The notes under the pieces are model-generated. The model was not told the origin of the DNA, made no database searches, and saw only the letters and a program-made list of their open reading frames with translations. From Prevotellaceae bacterium UBA2448 (GTDB lineage: Bacteria > Bacteroidota > Bacteroidia > Bacteroidales > Bacteroidaceae), in contig DDQG01000020.1 of assembly GCA_002342585.1 (NCBI GenBank), positions 59,046 to 123,045 on the forward strand: a stretch of 64,000 nucleotides of DNA, in the 5' to 3' direction. This document shows positions 44,079 through 52,394 of this stretch, piece after piece (within the stretch, counting starts at the first letter, position 1; each line of letters begins with the position of its first letter). The position numbers and the translations under genes are program-made.

Positions 44079-46097
44079 TTATTTCTTAATCTTATAGATG
44101 TAGAATGTACGAGCAGGAACGGATGTCTCGAATGATGGTGCACTTACAGTGATACTGCTCTCCTGTGGCACAATCTTCTTTGGCTCTTCGATAGTATTTT
44201 CTGCAGTCAGTTTATCACTATGGAATGAGATAAGTGTAGCAGAATGCTCACCCTTCATACCCTTCAGATTAAGAGTAACTGGCTGAGCCTTATCACCTGC
44301 ATTGATAACCTTAACGATTACTTCATTTGAGTTCTTGTCATATACTGCACTTGCAAAAAGTCCGTCCTGATCTTCGTTGCCTGCTACAGCCTTTCCGTTC
44401 ATAGTCAGTTTCAACATGTTTGTACCCTTATTCAGAGAATACAATTGCTGAACATAGTAAGAACAAGAATTGAATGAGTGCAAGTTGTCGTACCAGATTG
44501 CATCTGGACGCCACTGCCAACCATCAACATGCGCAAACAGCGGTGCATAAGTAGCCATTTCAACGATATCTGCATTACGCTCCAGACCTGTCATGAAAGC
44601 AGCCTCCATAAGAGCTGCATTGAAATGGTTCCACTTCTTACCTCTTCCGTGACATGCATATTCGCCGGCAAACACCTTAGGAGCATTCTTTCCTCGTGGA
44701 TAATTGTCATAGCGGTTTGCACCACAACCAGGACCATATTGCTTCTTTGCTTCAGGAGTACCAAGGAACCAAGACTCATTGCGATAGAAGTGTTCATCTA
44801 CGAGGTCTGCACCCATCTTGCGCATTTCAGGCCATAGATGTTCAAATGCCTTACCTTCTGAGTCAGGGCCAGAAGTACCAATAATCTTAATGTTTGGATA
44901 TTTCTTACGAACCTGCTCTACGAATGGTTTCAAGTTCTCAATATATATATCGCCCCACTGTTCGTTACCAATAGCAACATACTTCAGATTGAATGGTGCT
45001 GGGTGACCCATATCTGCACGCAGTTTAGCCCAACTATTCTTTGCAGGATCACCATTTGCAAATTCAATCAGGTCAAGTACATCATCAATGTACGGCTGTA
45101 GCTGGTCAACTGGCACATGAGCATCTGTACGCTTAGAACCATTCTGGAATTCACAAGATAGTCCAACGCTCAATACAGGCAGTGGTTCTGCACCAATTTC
45201 CTCACTCAAGCGGAAATACTCATAGAATCCTAATCCGTAGCTCTGATAATAATCAGGGAAGAAACGATAATCGAATGTATAGTGCCAACGGTTCTCGTTC
45301 AGAGGACGGTTTTCTACCTGACCTACTGAATTCTTCCACTGGTAACGTGATGCAAGATCACAACCCTCTACGATACATCCGCCAGGGAAACGGAATACGC
45401 CTGGCTTCAACTGCTCAAGAGCCTCTGCCAAATCCTTGCGCATACCATTTTCATCACCCTTATATACATCGACTGGGAAAAGAGAAATGTGTTCTACGTC
45501 AACAGTCTTTGACTTGCGAGTTAACATAAGACGAAGTGTTCCTTTGTCAACTGTAGCCTTTGACTTAATAACTACCTCATATTTCTTCCAGTCCTTACCG
45601 GAAACAACGACCTTCTCCTCAGAGAATTGCTGACGTTCACCCATAGTGTTTGGATTACACAGCATAACTCGAATAGTTACATCGCCATCACCATTTGGAA
45701 CTCTTGCCCATACTGAGAAACGGTATTCTGCATCTTTCTGATAACCGATTCCGAAGAAACCTTCGTTTTCCAGACCCGTAAACTTATCAGAGTGACCTGC
45801 GTCGCGAAGACGAACATAGTGTGGGTTCTTGTCAAACGGTCCGTCGTTCTTCAACTCAAATTTTCCAAAGGCTTTCCAACCCATGAAATGCTGAGGAAAT
45901 TCGAATGAGCGGTTCTTAACGAGTTCACCATATAAACCACCATCAGCAGCATAGTTAATGTCCTCGAAGAAAATACCATACATTGTACTAGGAATTGCGC
46001 CACCCATCTTAGAAGTATTGATGTCGAAGGTGTGCGTCTGTGCCTGCAATCCAGAAGCAACTAAAATTGCAGCAAGCATAGAACTGATTCTTTTCAT
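44079..46097 (-). CDS. GH51 alpha-L-arabinofuranosidase, exported
   Basis: 672 residues with a signal peptide (MLAAILVASGLQAQ), so periplasmic or outer. The N-terminal region (about 30-220) includes a CBM4/9-like module. A GH51 TIM barrel follows with RFPGGCIVEG, YVAIGNEQWGDI (acid/base Glu about 378) and KVFAGEYACHG (nucleophile Glu about 475), then a C-terminal beta domain. The family removes terminal arabinofuranose from arabinans, arabinoxylan and arabinogalactan side chains. It is the first gene of the rhamnose operon, which suggests that the target is a polymer carrying both arabinose and rhamnose, such as rhamnogalacturonan I or arabinogalactan; that is inference. Confidence 0.92.
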   Translation of the reverse strand: MKRISSMLAAILVASGLQAQTHTFDINTSKMGGAIPSTMYGIFFEDINYAADGGLYGELVKNRSFEFPQHFMGWKAFGKFELKNDGPFDKNPHYVRLRDAGHSDKFTGLENEGFFGIGYQKDAEYRFSVWARVPNGDGDVTIRVMLCNPNTMGERQQFSEEKVVVSGKDWKKYEVVIKSKATVDKGTLRLMLTRKSKTVDVEHISLFPVDVYKGDENGMRKDLAEALEQLKPGVFRFPGGCIVEGCDLASRYQWKNSVGQVENRPLNENRWHYTFDYRFFPDYYQSYGLGFYEYFRLSEEIGAEPLPVLSVGLSCEFQNGSKRTDAHVPVDQLQPYIDDVLDLIEFANGDPAKNSWAKLRADMGHPAPFNLKYVAIGNEQWGDIYIENLKPFVEQVRKKYPNIKIIGTSGPDSEGKAFEHLWPEMRKMGADLVDEHFYRNESWFLGTPEAKKQYGPGCGANRYDNYPRGKNAPKVFAGEYACHGRGKKWNHFNAALMEAAFMTGLERNADIVEMATYAPLFAHVDGWQWRPDAIWYDNLHSFNSCSYYVQQLYSLNKGTNMLKLTMNGKAVAGNEDQDGLFASAVYDKNSNEVIVKVINAGDKAQPVTLNLKGMKGEHSATLISFHSDKLTAENTIEEPKKIVPQESSITVSAPSFETSVPARTFYIYKIKK

Positions 46098-46169
46098 AAG
46101 ATTCTATAATTTATTAGTTAGTATTAGATTTTTATTTTGAATTCAGACTGCGAAGAAACGAAAATAAAA

Positions 46170-46604
46170 TCAAATTGCAAAACAAATTGAAATAAAAAAG
46201 TCACTTTTTCCATCAGCAATTGTAATTATATCTCCATCCTTTACCACAATGCCCTCCTCTGGTACACTTTTACCGTTTAACAACGTAGCAAAAGCGGGGA
46301 AACGCCATGAATACTTAGGATTTGCCGTTCGTACATTCACACAACAACCGCGACACATCTGACAAGCATGTTGCAAACGAGATCGGATTCCCTTAGGACA
46401 TTCCGTGCGCCACTGACCATTGCGAAGCAACCATCCCCGCTCTGAATGTGTCAACTGACATTGGAATAAATCCCAATGCTCACCTGTAGGTATCACATTA
46501 TATGCCTCTTCAGACTCTTTGCCAACCATGATAATGGAACGAGAAGGAGAAAGTTGGTCCTCAAGTACAAACTCGTTTGAATCAACTATCAGTTTTGTTT
46601 TCAT
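46170..46604 (-). CDS. Small FHA-like protein with Cys cluster
   Basis: 144 residues, no signal peptide. The end (LLNGKSVPEEGIVVKDGDII) resembles the last strands of FHA phosphothreonine-binding domains. The segment GWLLRNGQWRTECPKG resembles the W-L-x-x-GQWR block of Bacteroidales FHA-like proteins. In between is CQMCRGCC, a cluster of four Cys in eight residues that could bind metal. The FHA assignment is tentative; the usual GR and SxxH signature is not clear. Convergent with nothing; it lies between the GH51 gene and a Cof phosphatase on the same strand (17 bp gap). Confidence 0.6.
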   Translation of the reverse strand: MKTKLIVDSNEFVLEDQLSPSRSIIMVGKESEEAYNVIPTGEHWDLFQCQLTHSERGWLLRNGQWRTECPKGIRSRLQHACQMCRGCCVNVRTANPKYSWRFPAFATLLNGKSVPEEGIVVKDGDIITIADGKSDFFISICFAI

Positions 46605-46621
46605 AGCATCAAAGTAAAAGG

Positions 46622-47401
46622 TTAATCAATGATTCCATAATGTCGAAGTGCCTTGACGATACCATCCTCATCTACTGAATCAGTAACATAATCGGCACAA
46701 GCCTTCACTTCGTCGCGCGCATTTCCCATAGCAACTCCAACACCTACATGACGCAACATTTCCATGTCATTACCTCCGTCACCAAACGCCATAGCATCAG
46801 CTGCCGTAAAACCGTAATATTCACAAACTGCATCAATCCCAGTTGCCTTGCTCATATCATCAATAATACAGTCGGCAAAAGCAGGATGCCATCGAAATAT
46901 ATTGCAATGGGTCAGCACTTCTCCTTTGATTTCATCATCCTTCTCCTTCGGAAAGAAAGCAACGAACTGCTTCACCTCCATCTTTAAAGCATCTTCCATA
47001 GGACGAATCTCGGGGATAGCCAAATCCAGCAGCTCATATACCTCTCTAAAAGAGTCATCTACATATGCTGCAAATGAATAGTCATCGTCAGCTACAGCTA
47101 CAGGCAACTGATGTTTGTTGGCATAGTCAATCATACGTTTCACATCCTCACGCGGAATACATTTATTGGCTATCACGACACCATCGCTCGTTATACAACT
47201 GGCGCCATTCACGCTTATTATTCCATCATGCTCCATAGTCCCCAAATTGTCAACATAAGGACGGGGACGCCCCGTAGCTATATACACCTTTATACCCTTA
47301 CGACGAGCTTCGCTCACAGCATCAAGCGTACTTTGTGGTATCCTATGCGTGCGAAATGACACAAGGGTTCCGTCTATATCAAAAAACAATGCTTTTATCA
47401 T
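46622..47401 (-). CDS. Cof-type HAD phosphatase
   Basis: 259 residues of the HAD superfamily, Cof/IIB subfamily. Motif I FDIDGTLVSF with nucleophile Asp, motif II YIATGRP, the C2B cap insertion, and motif IV FGDGGNDMEML. These enzymes dephosphorylate sugar phosphates, FMN or PLP; the substrate cannot be told. 15 bp downstream of nth and 17 bp before the FHA-like gene, probably one transcript. Confidence 0.92.
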   Translation of the reverse strand: MIKALFFDIDGTLVSFRTHRIPQSTLDAVSEARRKGIKVYIATGRPRPYVDNLGTMEHDGIISVNGASCITSDGVVIANKCIPREDVKRMIDYANKHQLPVAVADDDYSFAAYVDDSFREVYELLDLAIPEIRPMEDALKMEVKQFVAFFPKEKDDEIKGEVLTHCNIFRWHPAFADCIIDDMSKATGIDAVCEYYGFTAADAMAFGDGGNDMEMLRHVGVGVAMGNARDEVKACADYVTDSVDEDGIVKALRHYGIID

Positions 47402-47416
47402 ACTTCATTTTCACTC

Positions 47417-48058
47417 TTACTGAGCACTTCTAAAATGTTTACACAACGACGTCAAGTCACATTTACTACATTTCGGAGTACGAGCCTGACACACATAACG
47501 ACCATGCAAAAGAAGCCAATGATGAGCCTTAGGAATCACTTCTGCAGGAAAATGCTTAGTCAATTCTTTTTCAACTGCGTAAGGCGTTGTACAATCGTCC
47601 GAAACCAATCCCAGACGATGGCTGACACGGAATATATGAGTATCAACTGCCATAGCTGATTTCCCATACACAACTGCTTGAATGACATTGGCTGTTTTTC
47701 TCCCTACCCCAGGCAATCGAGTCAGGTCATCTAGATTATCAGGCACTTGACCACCAAACTCACCTACCAACATCTTTGCCATACCTACGAGATGTTTTGC
47801 CTTACTGTTTGGATAACTGACGCTCTTAACATATTCATATATCACCTCAGGAGTCGCAAGAGCCATCTCCTCTGCAGTAGAATAATCACGGAAAAGCATT
47901 GGAGTAACCATGTTTACACGTTTATCCGTACATTGTGCTGACAGAATTACAGCAACAAGCAACTGAAACGGGCTGCCATATTCCAACTCCGTATCCACAT
48001 CAGGCATTGCATGACTGAAATACTCAACTATTGCATCATATCGTTCCTGTTTCTTCAT
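47417..48058 (-). CDS. nth: Endonuclease III
   Basis: About 213 residues. Base-excision-repair glycosylase/AP lyase for oxidised pyrimidines. Helix-hairpin-helix LPGVGRKTANVI with catalytic Lys, catalytic Asp in VDTHIFRV, and a 4Fe-4S cluster loop C-x6-C-x2-C-x5-C at the C-terminus (CQARTPKCSKCDLTSLC). The start at 48058 is chosen because the longer frame begins with TTG within the -7 box. Confidence 0.96.
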   Translation of the reverse strand: MKKQERYDAIVEYFSHAMPDVDTELEYGSPFQLLVAVILSAQCTDKRVNMVTPMLFRDYSTAEEMALATPEVIYEYVKSVSYPNSKAKHLVGMAKMLVGEFGGQVPDNLDDLTRLPGVGRKTANVIQAVVYGKSAMAVDTHIFRVSHRLGLVSDDCTTPYAVEKELTKHFPAEVIPKAHHWLLLHGRYVCQARTPKCSKCDLTSLCKHFRSAQ

Positions 48059-48076
48059 GAAAGTTTTTATTCTCTG

Positions 48077-48084
48077 CAAAGATA
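48077..48084 (-). promoter_or_regulatory. -7 element of nth
   Basis: Minus strand TATCTTTG (TAnnTTTG), 18 bp upstream of the ATG. Confidence 0.6.
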
Positions 48085-48149
48085 ACGAAGAGAAACGAGA
48101 TTATTGCAATTCTACGAGAAAAACTAAAATAACATATTATAAATAAACA

Positions 48150-48184
48150 AAAAAAGCGATTGTCCACTTGATGAACAATCGCCT
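48150..48184 (-). terminator. Terminator of rpsF-rpsR-rplI operon
   Basis: Minus strand GCGATTGT, loop, ACAATCGC followed by a T-run, 24 bp after the rplI stop. Confidence 0.85.
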
Positions 48185-48204
48185 TGCTAATATAAAAAAA
48201 AGAA

Positions 48205-48753
48205 TTATTCTGCTACTTCTTCTGCTGGAGCTTCAGCTTCTGGAGCTGTTTCCTCTGCAGGAGCTGCTTCTACTGCTGGAGCAGGAGCTGCCTTTGGAGC
48301 CTTCTTCAATGGTTCTGAAGAAACTACTTCTACAGGAATCACAACAGAAATTTCTCTGTGGAAGTGTACTGTAGCTTCGTAGTTACCAAGAGCCTTAGCT
48401 GACTTCATAGTAATAATCTTTGGATTTGTCTCCAAACCCTGAGCTGCCAAAGCGTCTGCAATTTCCTTTGGTCCTACAGAACCATAGATGTTGCGACCTT
48501 CAGACACCTTTGCCTTGATCTGGATAGATACACCCTGATACTTAGCAGCAGTTGCTTCAGCATCAGCCTTGATCTTAGCAATTTTGTTTGCACGCTGCTT
48601 CAATTCCTCGTTGAGTTGCTTGAGGGCTTTCTCAGTAGCTATTACTGCATAGCCTTGAGGAAGAAGGTAGTTGCGACCATATCCGTCCTTTACTGTGAGG
48701 ACTTCGTCCTTATAGCCTAAGCCAAGAACGTCTTTCTTAAGAATGATTTTCAT
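48205..48753 (-). CDS. rplI: Ribosomal protein bL9
   Basis: 182 residues of the large-subunit protein bL9. The N-terminal RNA-binding domain (MKIILKKDVLGLGYKDEV ... GYGRNYLLPQGYA) is linked by a long helix to the C-terminal domain. The tail of about 35 residues is an Ala/Pro/Glu-rich extension (AAPAPAVEAAPAEETAPEA) beyond the usual 148-residue protein. Preceded by a strong Shine-Dalgarno (AAGGAGGAAAG), unusual in a phylum that rarely relies on SD. Third gene of the operon. Confidence 0.97.
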   Translation of the reverse strand: MKIILKKDVLGLGYKDEVLTVKDGYGRNYLLPQGYAVIATEKALKQLNEELKQRANKIAKIKADAEATAAKYQGVSIQIKAKVSEGRNIYGSVGPKEIADALAAQGLETNPKIITMKSAKALGNYEATVHFHREISVVIPVEVVSSEPLKKAPKAAPAPAVEAAPAEETAPEAEAPAEEVAE

Positions 48754-48774
48754 ACTGTTCTTTCCTCCTTTTTA

Positions 48775-49047
48775 TTATTTCAACAAGTCTGTTACGTATG
48801 GCAGGAGAGCAAGGTGACGAGCACGCTTAACTGCCTGTGCTACACGACGCTGATACTTCAGAGATGTACCAGTGATGCGGCGTGGAAGAATTTTACCCTG
48901 TTCGTTGAGGAACTTCTTCAGGAACTCTGGATCTTTGTAGTCGATGTACTTGATTCCGCTCTTCTTGAAACGGCAGTACTTCTTCTTCTTAACGTCAATT
49001 ACAGGAGCGTTAAGGTAACGAATTTCCGATGTATTTGCAGTTGCCAT
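48775..49047 (-). CDS. rpsR: Ribosomal protein bS18
   Basis: 90 residues. Typical bS18 core (KYCRFKKSGIKYIDYKDPEFL, GKILPRRITGTS, RARHLALLPY). The ATG at 49047 lies 1 bp after the rpsF stop, with the SD AAGGAGG inside the end of rpsF; a longer frame to 49083 is not credible. bS18 binds bS6 in the 30S platform, matching its place between rpsF and rplI. Confidence 0.97.
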   Translation of the reverse strand: MATANTSEIRYLNAPVIDVKKKKYCRFKKSGIKYIDYKDPEFLKKFLNEQGKILPRRITGTSLKYQRRVAQAVKRARHLALLPYVTDLLK

Positions 49048-49048
49048 A

Positions 49049-49381
49049 TTATGCCTCCTTCTTGTTACGACGCTTTTCAGCATATGCTGCAGCGTACTTT
49101 TCGTTCTTTACTGTGAGGTAGCGGAGTACGCGCTCATCGCGACGCATCTGCAACTCATACTTTGCAATCACTGTTGGCTCTGCCTTATATTCTATCATAA
49201 GATAGAAGCCCGAAGATTTCTTCTGAATTGAGTATGCCAACTTCTTCATACCCCAATTCTCTTCGTTGATTATCTCTGCTCCATTCTGAACAAGATAATC
49301 CTTGTACTTGTCTGCCGCTTCCTTTACCTGAGCCTCAGATAAAACGGGAGTTAAGATGAAAACGGTTTCGTATTGATTCAT
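49049..49381 (-). CDS. rpsF: Ribosomal protein bS6
   Basis: 110 residues of the small-subunit protein bS6 (NQYETVFILTPVLSEAQVKE start, ENWGMKKLAYSIQKKSSGFY). First gene of the rpsF-rpsR-rplI operon, with a leader of about 70 nt in which S6:S18 feedback regulation would be expected. Confidence 0.97.
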   Translation of the reverse strand: MNQYETVFILTPVLSEAQVKEAADKYKDYLVQNGAEIINEENWGMKKLAYSIQKKSSGFYLMIEYKAEPTVIAKYELQMRRDERVLRYLTVKNEKYAAAYAEKRRNKKEA

Positions 49382-49440
49382 TTGATCAATAAATAAGTTG
49401 TTAATATTTTATTAATTATCTCTACTTCATGCAGACTAAA

Positions 49441-49463
49441 CCGCAAAAAGCGGGGCAAAGGTA
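49441..49463 (-). promoter_or_regulatory. rpsF promoter and leader hairpin
   Basis: -7 box TACCTTTG at 49456-49463 (minus strand), followed by CCGC-TTTTT-GCGG (49441-49453) at the start of the leader. A CG-rich stem at the 5' end of an S6 leader is compatible with autoregulation, but the S6:S18 motif itself was not verified. Confidence 0.5.
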
Positions 49464-49607
49464 CGAATTTTTTGAATTTCTGAAAACGAAAAGTAAAAAA
49501 TATTGGATGTTTTCTCATTTTATTGGCTTTTTATTTCTCCATTTATCAAAAAATATGTTCCTTTGCAAGACCATATGCATGGAATTCAACTATAAATACA
49601 TAATACA

Positions 49608-49781
49608 ATGAAAAATCTCGGACTAATCCTAATCATTATCGGAGCAGTATTGCTTGTGCTCACAACCGTATTACCTTTCATGGCAGACTTGGCAGACCAG
49701 AACTGGTACACTATCGGCAGTTTGGTAATTATCATCGTAGGCCTCATCTGCTACATAGTTATCAACAAGCGAGTATATTAA
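49608..49781 (+). CDS. Small two-helix membrane protein
   Basis: 57 residues: MKNLGLILIIIGAVLLVLTT begins the first hydrophobic helix, a short polar turn with ADQNWYT follows, then a second helix (SLVIIIVGLICYIVI) and a basic end NKRVY. A TTCCTTTG -7-like box lies at 49558-49565 and a strong hairpin terminator follows the stop, so it looks like a real single-gene transcript. I recognise it only as a small Bacteroidales-type membrane protein; function unknown. Confidence 0.75.
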   Translation: MKNLGLILIIIGAVLLVLTTVLPFMADLADQNWYTIGSLVIIIVGLICYIVINKRVY

Positions 49782-49799
49782 GCAATAAAGAAAAAAAGA

Positions 49800-49838
49800 A
49801 AAAGTGGAGCACCTCAAATCGAAGTGCTCCACTTTCAT
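49800..49838. terminator. Bidirectional terminator
   Basis: AAAGTGGAGCAC, 11-base loop, GTGCTCCACTTT: a perfect 12-bp stem with flanking A/T runs, between the small membrane protein (+) and rprY (-). Confidence 0.88.
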
Positions 49839-49852
49839 TTTTGTCTGCATGA

Positions 49853-50560
49853 TTAATCTTCAGTAATAACGAGTTTATAACCCTTACCATGAACGTTCAG
49901 GATTTCTACATGTGGGTCATCGCTTAAGTGCTTACGCAGTTTTGTGATGTACACATCCATAGAACGTGCATTGAAGTAGTTGTCATCAATCCAGATAGTC
50001 TTCAAAGCATAGTCACGCTGCAACAGTTCGTTTGCCTTATTGCTCAGCAAAGTCAGCAACTCAGCTTCCTTAGTAGTAAGTTTGGTCTGTTTGTCACCGA
50101 TTGCCAACACTTGCTTCTGAGTGTCGAAAGTGAATTTACCAATCTGATGAACAATCTGGTCACTGTTCTTCTTTCCACGTACACGACGCAAGATAGCTTC
50201 AATACGGAACACAACTTCCTCCATTGAGAATGGCTTTGTGATGTAATCGTCAGCGCCAAGTTCAAATCCCTCACGGATATCATCCTTCAGGTTCTTTGCA
50301 GTAAGGAACATGAATGGAGTATCTGGATTGATGTCATGAATGCGGCTTGCCAAAGTAAAACCGTCCATCTTTGGCATCATCACGTCAAGGATGCACAAGT
50401 CATGCTTCTTTGCCAAGAATGCATTATAACCCTCTTCGCCATCTACGCAAAGATCTGCTTTATAGCCCTTTGCTTCGAGGTATTCACGAAGTAACATACC
50501 CAAGTTTTCGTCGTCCTCGCACAAGAGGATGCTAACGTCTTCATTTTTTTCTTCAATCAT
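49853..50560 (-). CDS. rprY: OmpR-family response regulator
   Basis: 235 residues. Receiver domain with acidic pocket EDDE, phospho-acceptor Asp in LCILDVMMP (about residue 58), Thr in FLTAK and Lys in DDYITKPF. The C-terminal winged helix is of the OmpR/PhoB type (ELLTLLSNKANELLQRDYAL, SMDVYITKLRKHL). Matches Bacteroides RprY in layout and in pairing with an RprX-like kinase 46 bp upstream. Confidence 0.92.
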   Translation of the reverse strand: MIEEKNEDVSILLCEDDENLGMLLREYLEAKGYKADLCVDGEEGYNAFLAKKHDLCILDVMMPKMDGFTLASRIHDINPDTPFMFLTAKNLKDDIREGFELGADDYITKPFSMEEVVFRIEAILRRVRGKKNSDQIVHQIGKFTFDTQKQVLAIGDKQTKLTTKEAELLTLLSNKANELLQRDYALKTIWIDDNYFNARSMDVYITKLRKHLSDDPHVEILNVHGKGYKLVITED

Positions 50561-50606
50561 AATTGTACCGTTTTTTATTGTTAGTAATTTTTTTTGTTTC
50601 TCTATT

Positions 50607-52145
50607 TTATTCCCCTTTACTAAGCGGAAGTTTTATTATAAATGTAGTACCTATACCAATCTCGCTCTCTGCAGTAATCTGACCTTTATGGTCTTCAACT
50701 ATTTTTTTGACATAAGCCAATCCCAGTCCGAATCCCTTCACATCATGCAGATTTCCTGTATGCACACGATAGAATCGTTCGAAGATGCGTTTCAGGTCCT
50801 GTTTTGCAATACCAACACCATTGTCTTGAATAGACAGACATACCTTATTGGCTTCATTCCAGGTCTTGACCTTCAATTCCAACTCCACATCACTCCGGCG
50901 ATACTTGATAGCATTATCCATCAGGTTGAACACCACATTAGTAAAGTGCATATCATCAACATATATCAACGGATTCTCTGCCTCCAATTGGGAAATAATC
51001 TTTCCTCCATTTTTCTCAACCTTCAAAGTGAACGTATGAACCACACCCGACACCAGCTCATTCACATCTATATCCTGCATACGCAAGTTCGCGCTTTGGT
51101 TCTCATACATGGACAACTGCAACACTTTATCAACCTGCATCCTGAGTCGTTTGGTTTCGTCCTTTATTGTATTTGTCACACGATCCATGAGTTGAGGTGT
51201 TTTCTTTACACTCTCGTCTCCCAACATCTGAGCTGCTAACGATATAGAACTGATTGGAGTCTTAAACTCATGTGTCATGTTGTTTATAAAGTCATTTTTC
51301 AATTCTGTCAGTTTCTTCTGTCGGAAGATAAGTACCAAAGTAACAATAAACGTTCCTAAAAGCACCAGAGTGAAGATGATAGACGGAATAACAAACCAGA
51401 ATGAGCGGAATGCCACGTTACTCAGAGCCGGAAAGTGAACAATCAGTGTGCCAGCCCTATTTATAGGGTCGTTGGGAAAAAGTTCTACATTGAATGCCTG
51501 ATCATTTCCTTCTTCCTCATAGTCAGAACAACGATAAACAATACTCTTATCACCTGTCTCGACTACATAGTGGTACTTCAACTGTATTCCATTATTGCTT
51601 AGTTCTGTCTTCAAGTACTGGTCTAACTGCTTAAAGTCTATTCTCTCACCCAGTGGACGATCATGTGCTGTATATAGAATGCTGTAGATAACCTCATCCA
51701 CCAGTGTTTTCTCATAACTATAGCGTCTTGCCATAATCTCCTGTAACGAACGGATACGGTCTGTACTGACAGCACGATTTCTTTTTGTAAAGAATTTTTC
51801 CGACACCGAAGTTTTAGCAGTTGTTTCCAAAGAAGTAAACACGCTTCCATCCTTTGCAACAACCTGGTGTGTACGTTGGATAACAGACGAGTCGTTCGTT
51901 ACGGTGATTGAGTCAATAGCAGTTGCAATACCACTCATCGCCTCAGGTCCCTGTTCCAAATACTTGCTTGCTTCATCCACTTCCAGTTTATGCACCACTT
52001 GATTTAAGCTTCGTTCCACACCCTCACGGAAATGCATTTTACGCATATCCAGAATCTCTTTGATGTAGTGAACTTGCAAAAACAGCAAACACACAAACGA
52101 TATACTCATCGCCACCGACAGAAATATAATTGCTGATTTTCTCAT
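50607..52145 (-). CDS. rprX: Sensor histidine kinase
   Basis: 512 residues. TM1 (about 6-27) and TM2 (about 245-270) enclose a periplasmic sensor of about 215 residues. HisKA box with phospho-His in NNMTHEFKTPISSI (about 289), then HATPase motifs N (NLMDNAIKYRR), G1 (IQDNGVGI) and G2 (GFGLGLAYVK). Organised with the response regulator as the RprXY pair of Bacteroides. A TTCCTTTG -7-like box is present at 52178-52185 on the minus strand. Confidence 0.92.
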   Translation of the reverse strand: MRKSAIIFLSVAMSISFVCLLFLQVHYIKEILDMRKMHFREGVERSLNQVVHKLEVDEASKYLEQGPEAMSGIATAIDSITVTNDSSVIQRTHQVVAKDGSVFTSLETTAKTSVSEKFFTKRNRAVSTDRIRSLQEIMARRYSYEKTLVDEVIYSILYTAHDRPLGERIDFKQLDQYLKTELSNNGIQLKYHYVVETGDKSIVYRCSDYEEEGNDQAFNVELFPNDPINRAGTLIVHFPALSNVAFRSFWFVIPSIIFTLVLLGTFIVTLVLIFRQKKLTELKNDFINNMTHEFKTPISSISLAAQMLGDESVKKTPQLMDRVTNTIKDETKRLRMQVDKVLQLSMYENQSANLRMQDIDVNELVSGVVHTFTLKVEKNGGKIISQLEAENPLIYVDDMHFTNVVFNLMDNAIKYRRSDVELELKVKTWNEANKVCLSIQDNGVGIAKQDLKRIFERFYRVHTGNLHDVKGFGLGLAYVKKIVEDHKGQITAESEIGIGTTFIIKLPLSKGE

Positions 52146-52299
52146 TGTTCCGTTGAAAGTTTTTTTCGATTTCCATGCAAAGGAACATTAATTATTTAAA
52201 ATCACCACCCACTTATGTTAAACAAAATGCCATCATGTGCAGTTTTTATACATTTATTAACTAAGGCGGCGATTTAACTTCGCTTTTTATTAAATAAAC

Positions 52300-52326
52300 G
52301 AGAGGTTCATAGGACATGAACCTCTC
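52300..52326. terminator. Second hairpin downstream of EF-G2 gene
   Basis: GAGAGGTTCAT, loop AGGAC, ATGAACCTCTC: a perfect 11-bp stem between the EF-G2 terminator and rprX. Weak T-run only; may be a backup terminator or RNA-stabilising hairpin. Confidence 0.55.
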
Positions 52327-52340
52327 TCAAAGAAAAATTA

Positions 52341-52378
52341 GAATGGGATAGCGAGAACTCGCCTTGTGGCTCCCATTC
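52341..52378 (-). terminator. Probable terminator of EF-G2 gene
   Basis: Minus strand GAATGGGA ... TCCCATTC with an inner GCGAG/CGC stem, followed by TAATTTTTCTTT, 17 bp past the stop. Confidence 0.7.
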
Positions 52379-52394
52379 CAATACTTTCATAGAC

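Noticed and set aside
49429..49611. 60-codon frame upstream of the small membrane protein
   Set aside because: Crosses the rpsF promoter and hairpin region, has a Lys/Phe-rich composition typical of AT-rich noncoding DNA, and overlaps the real small gene.
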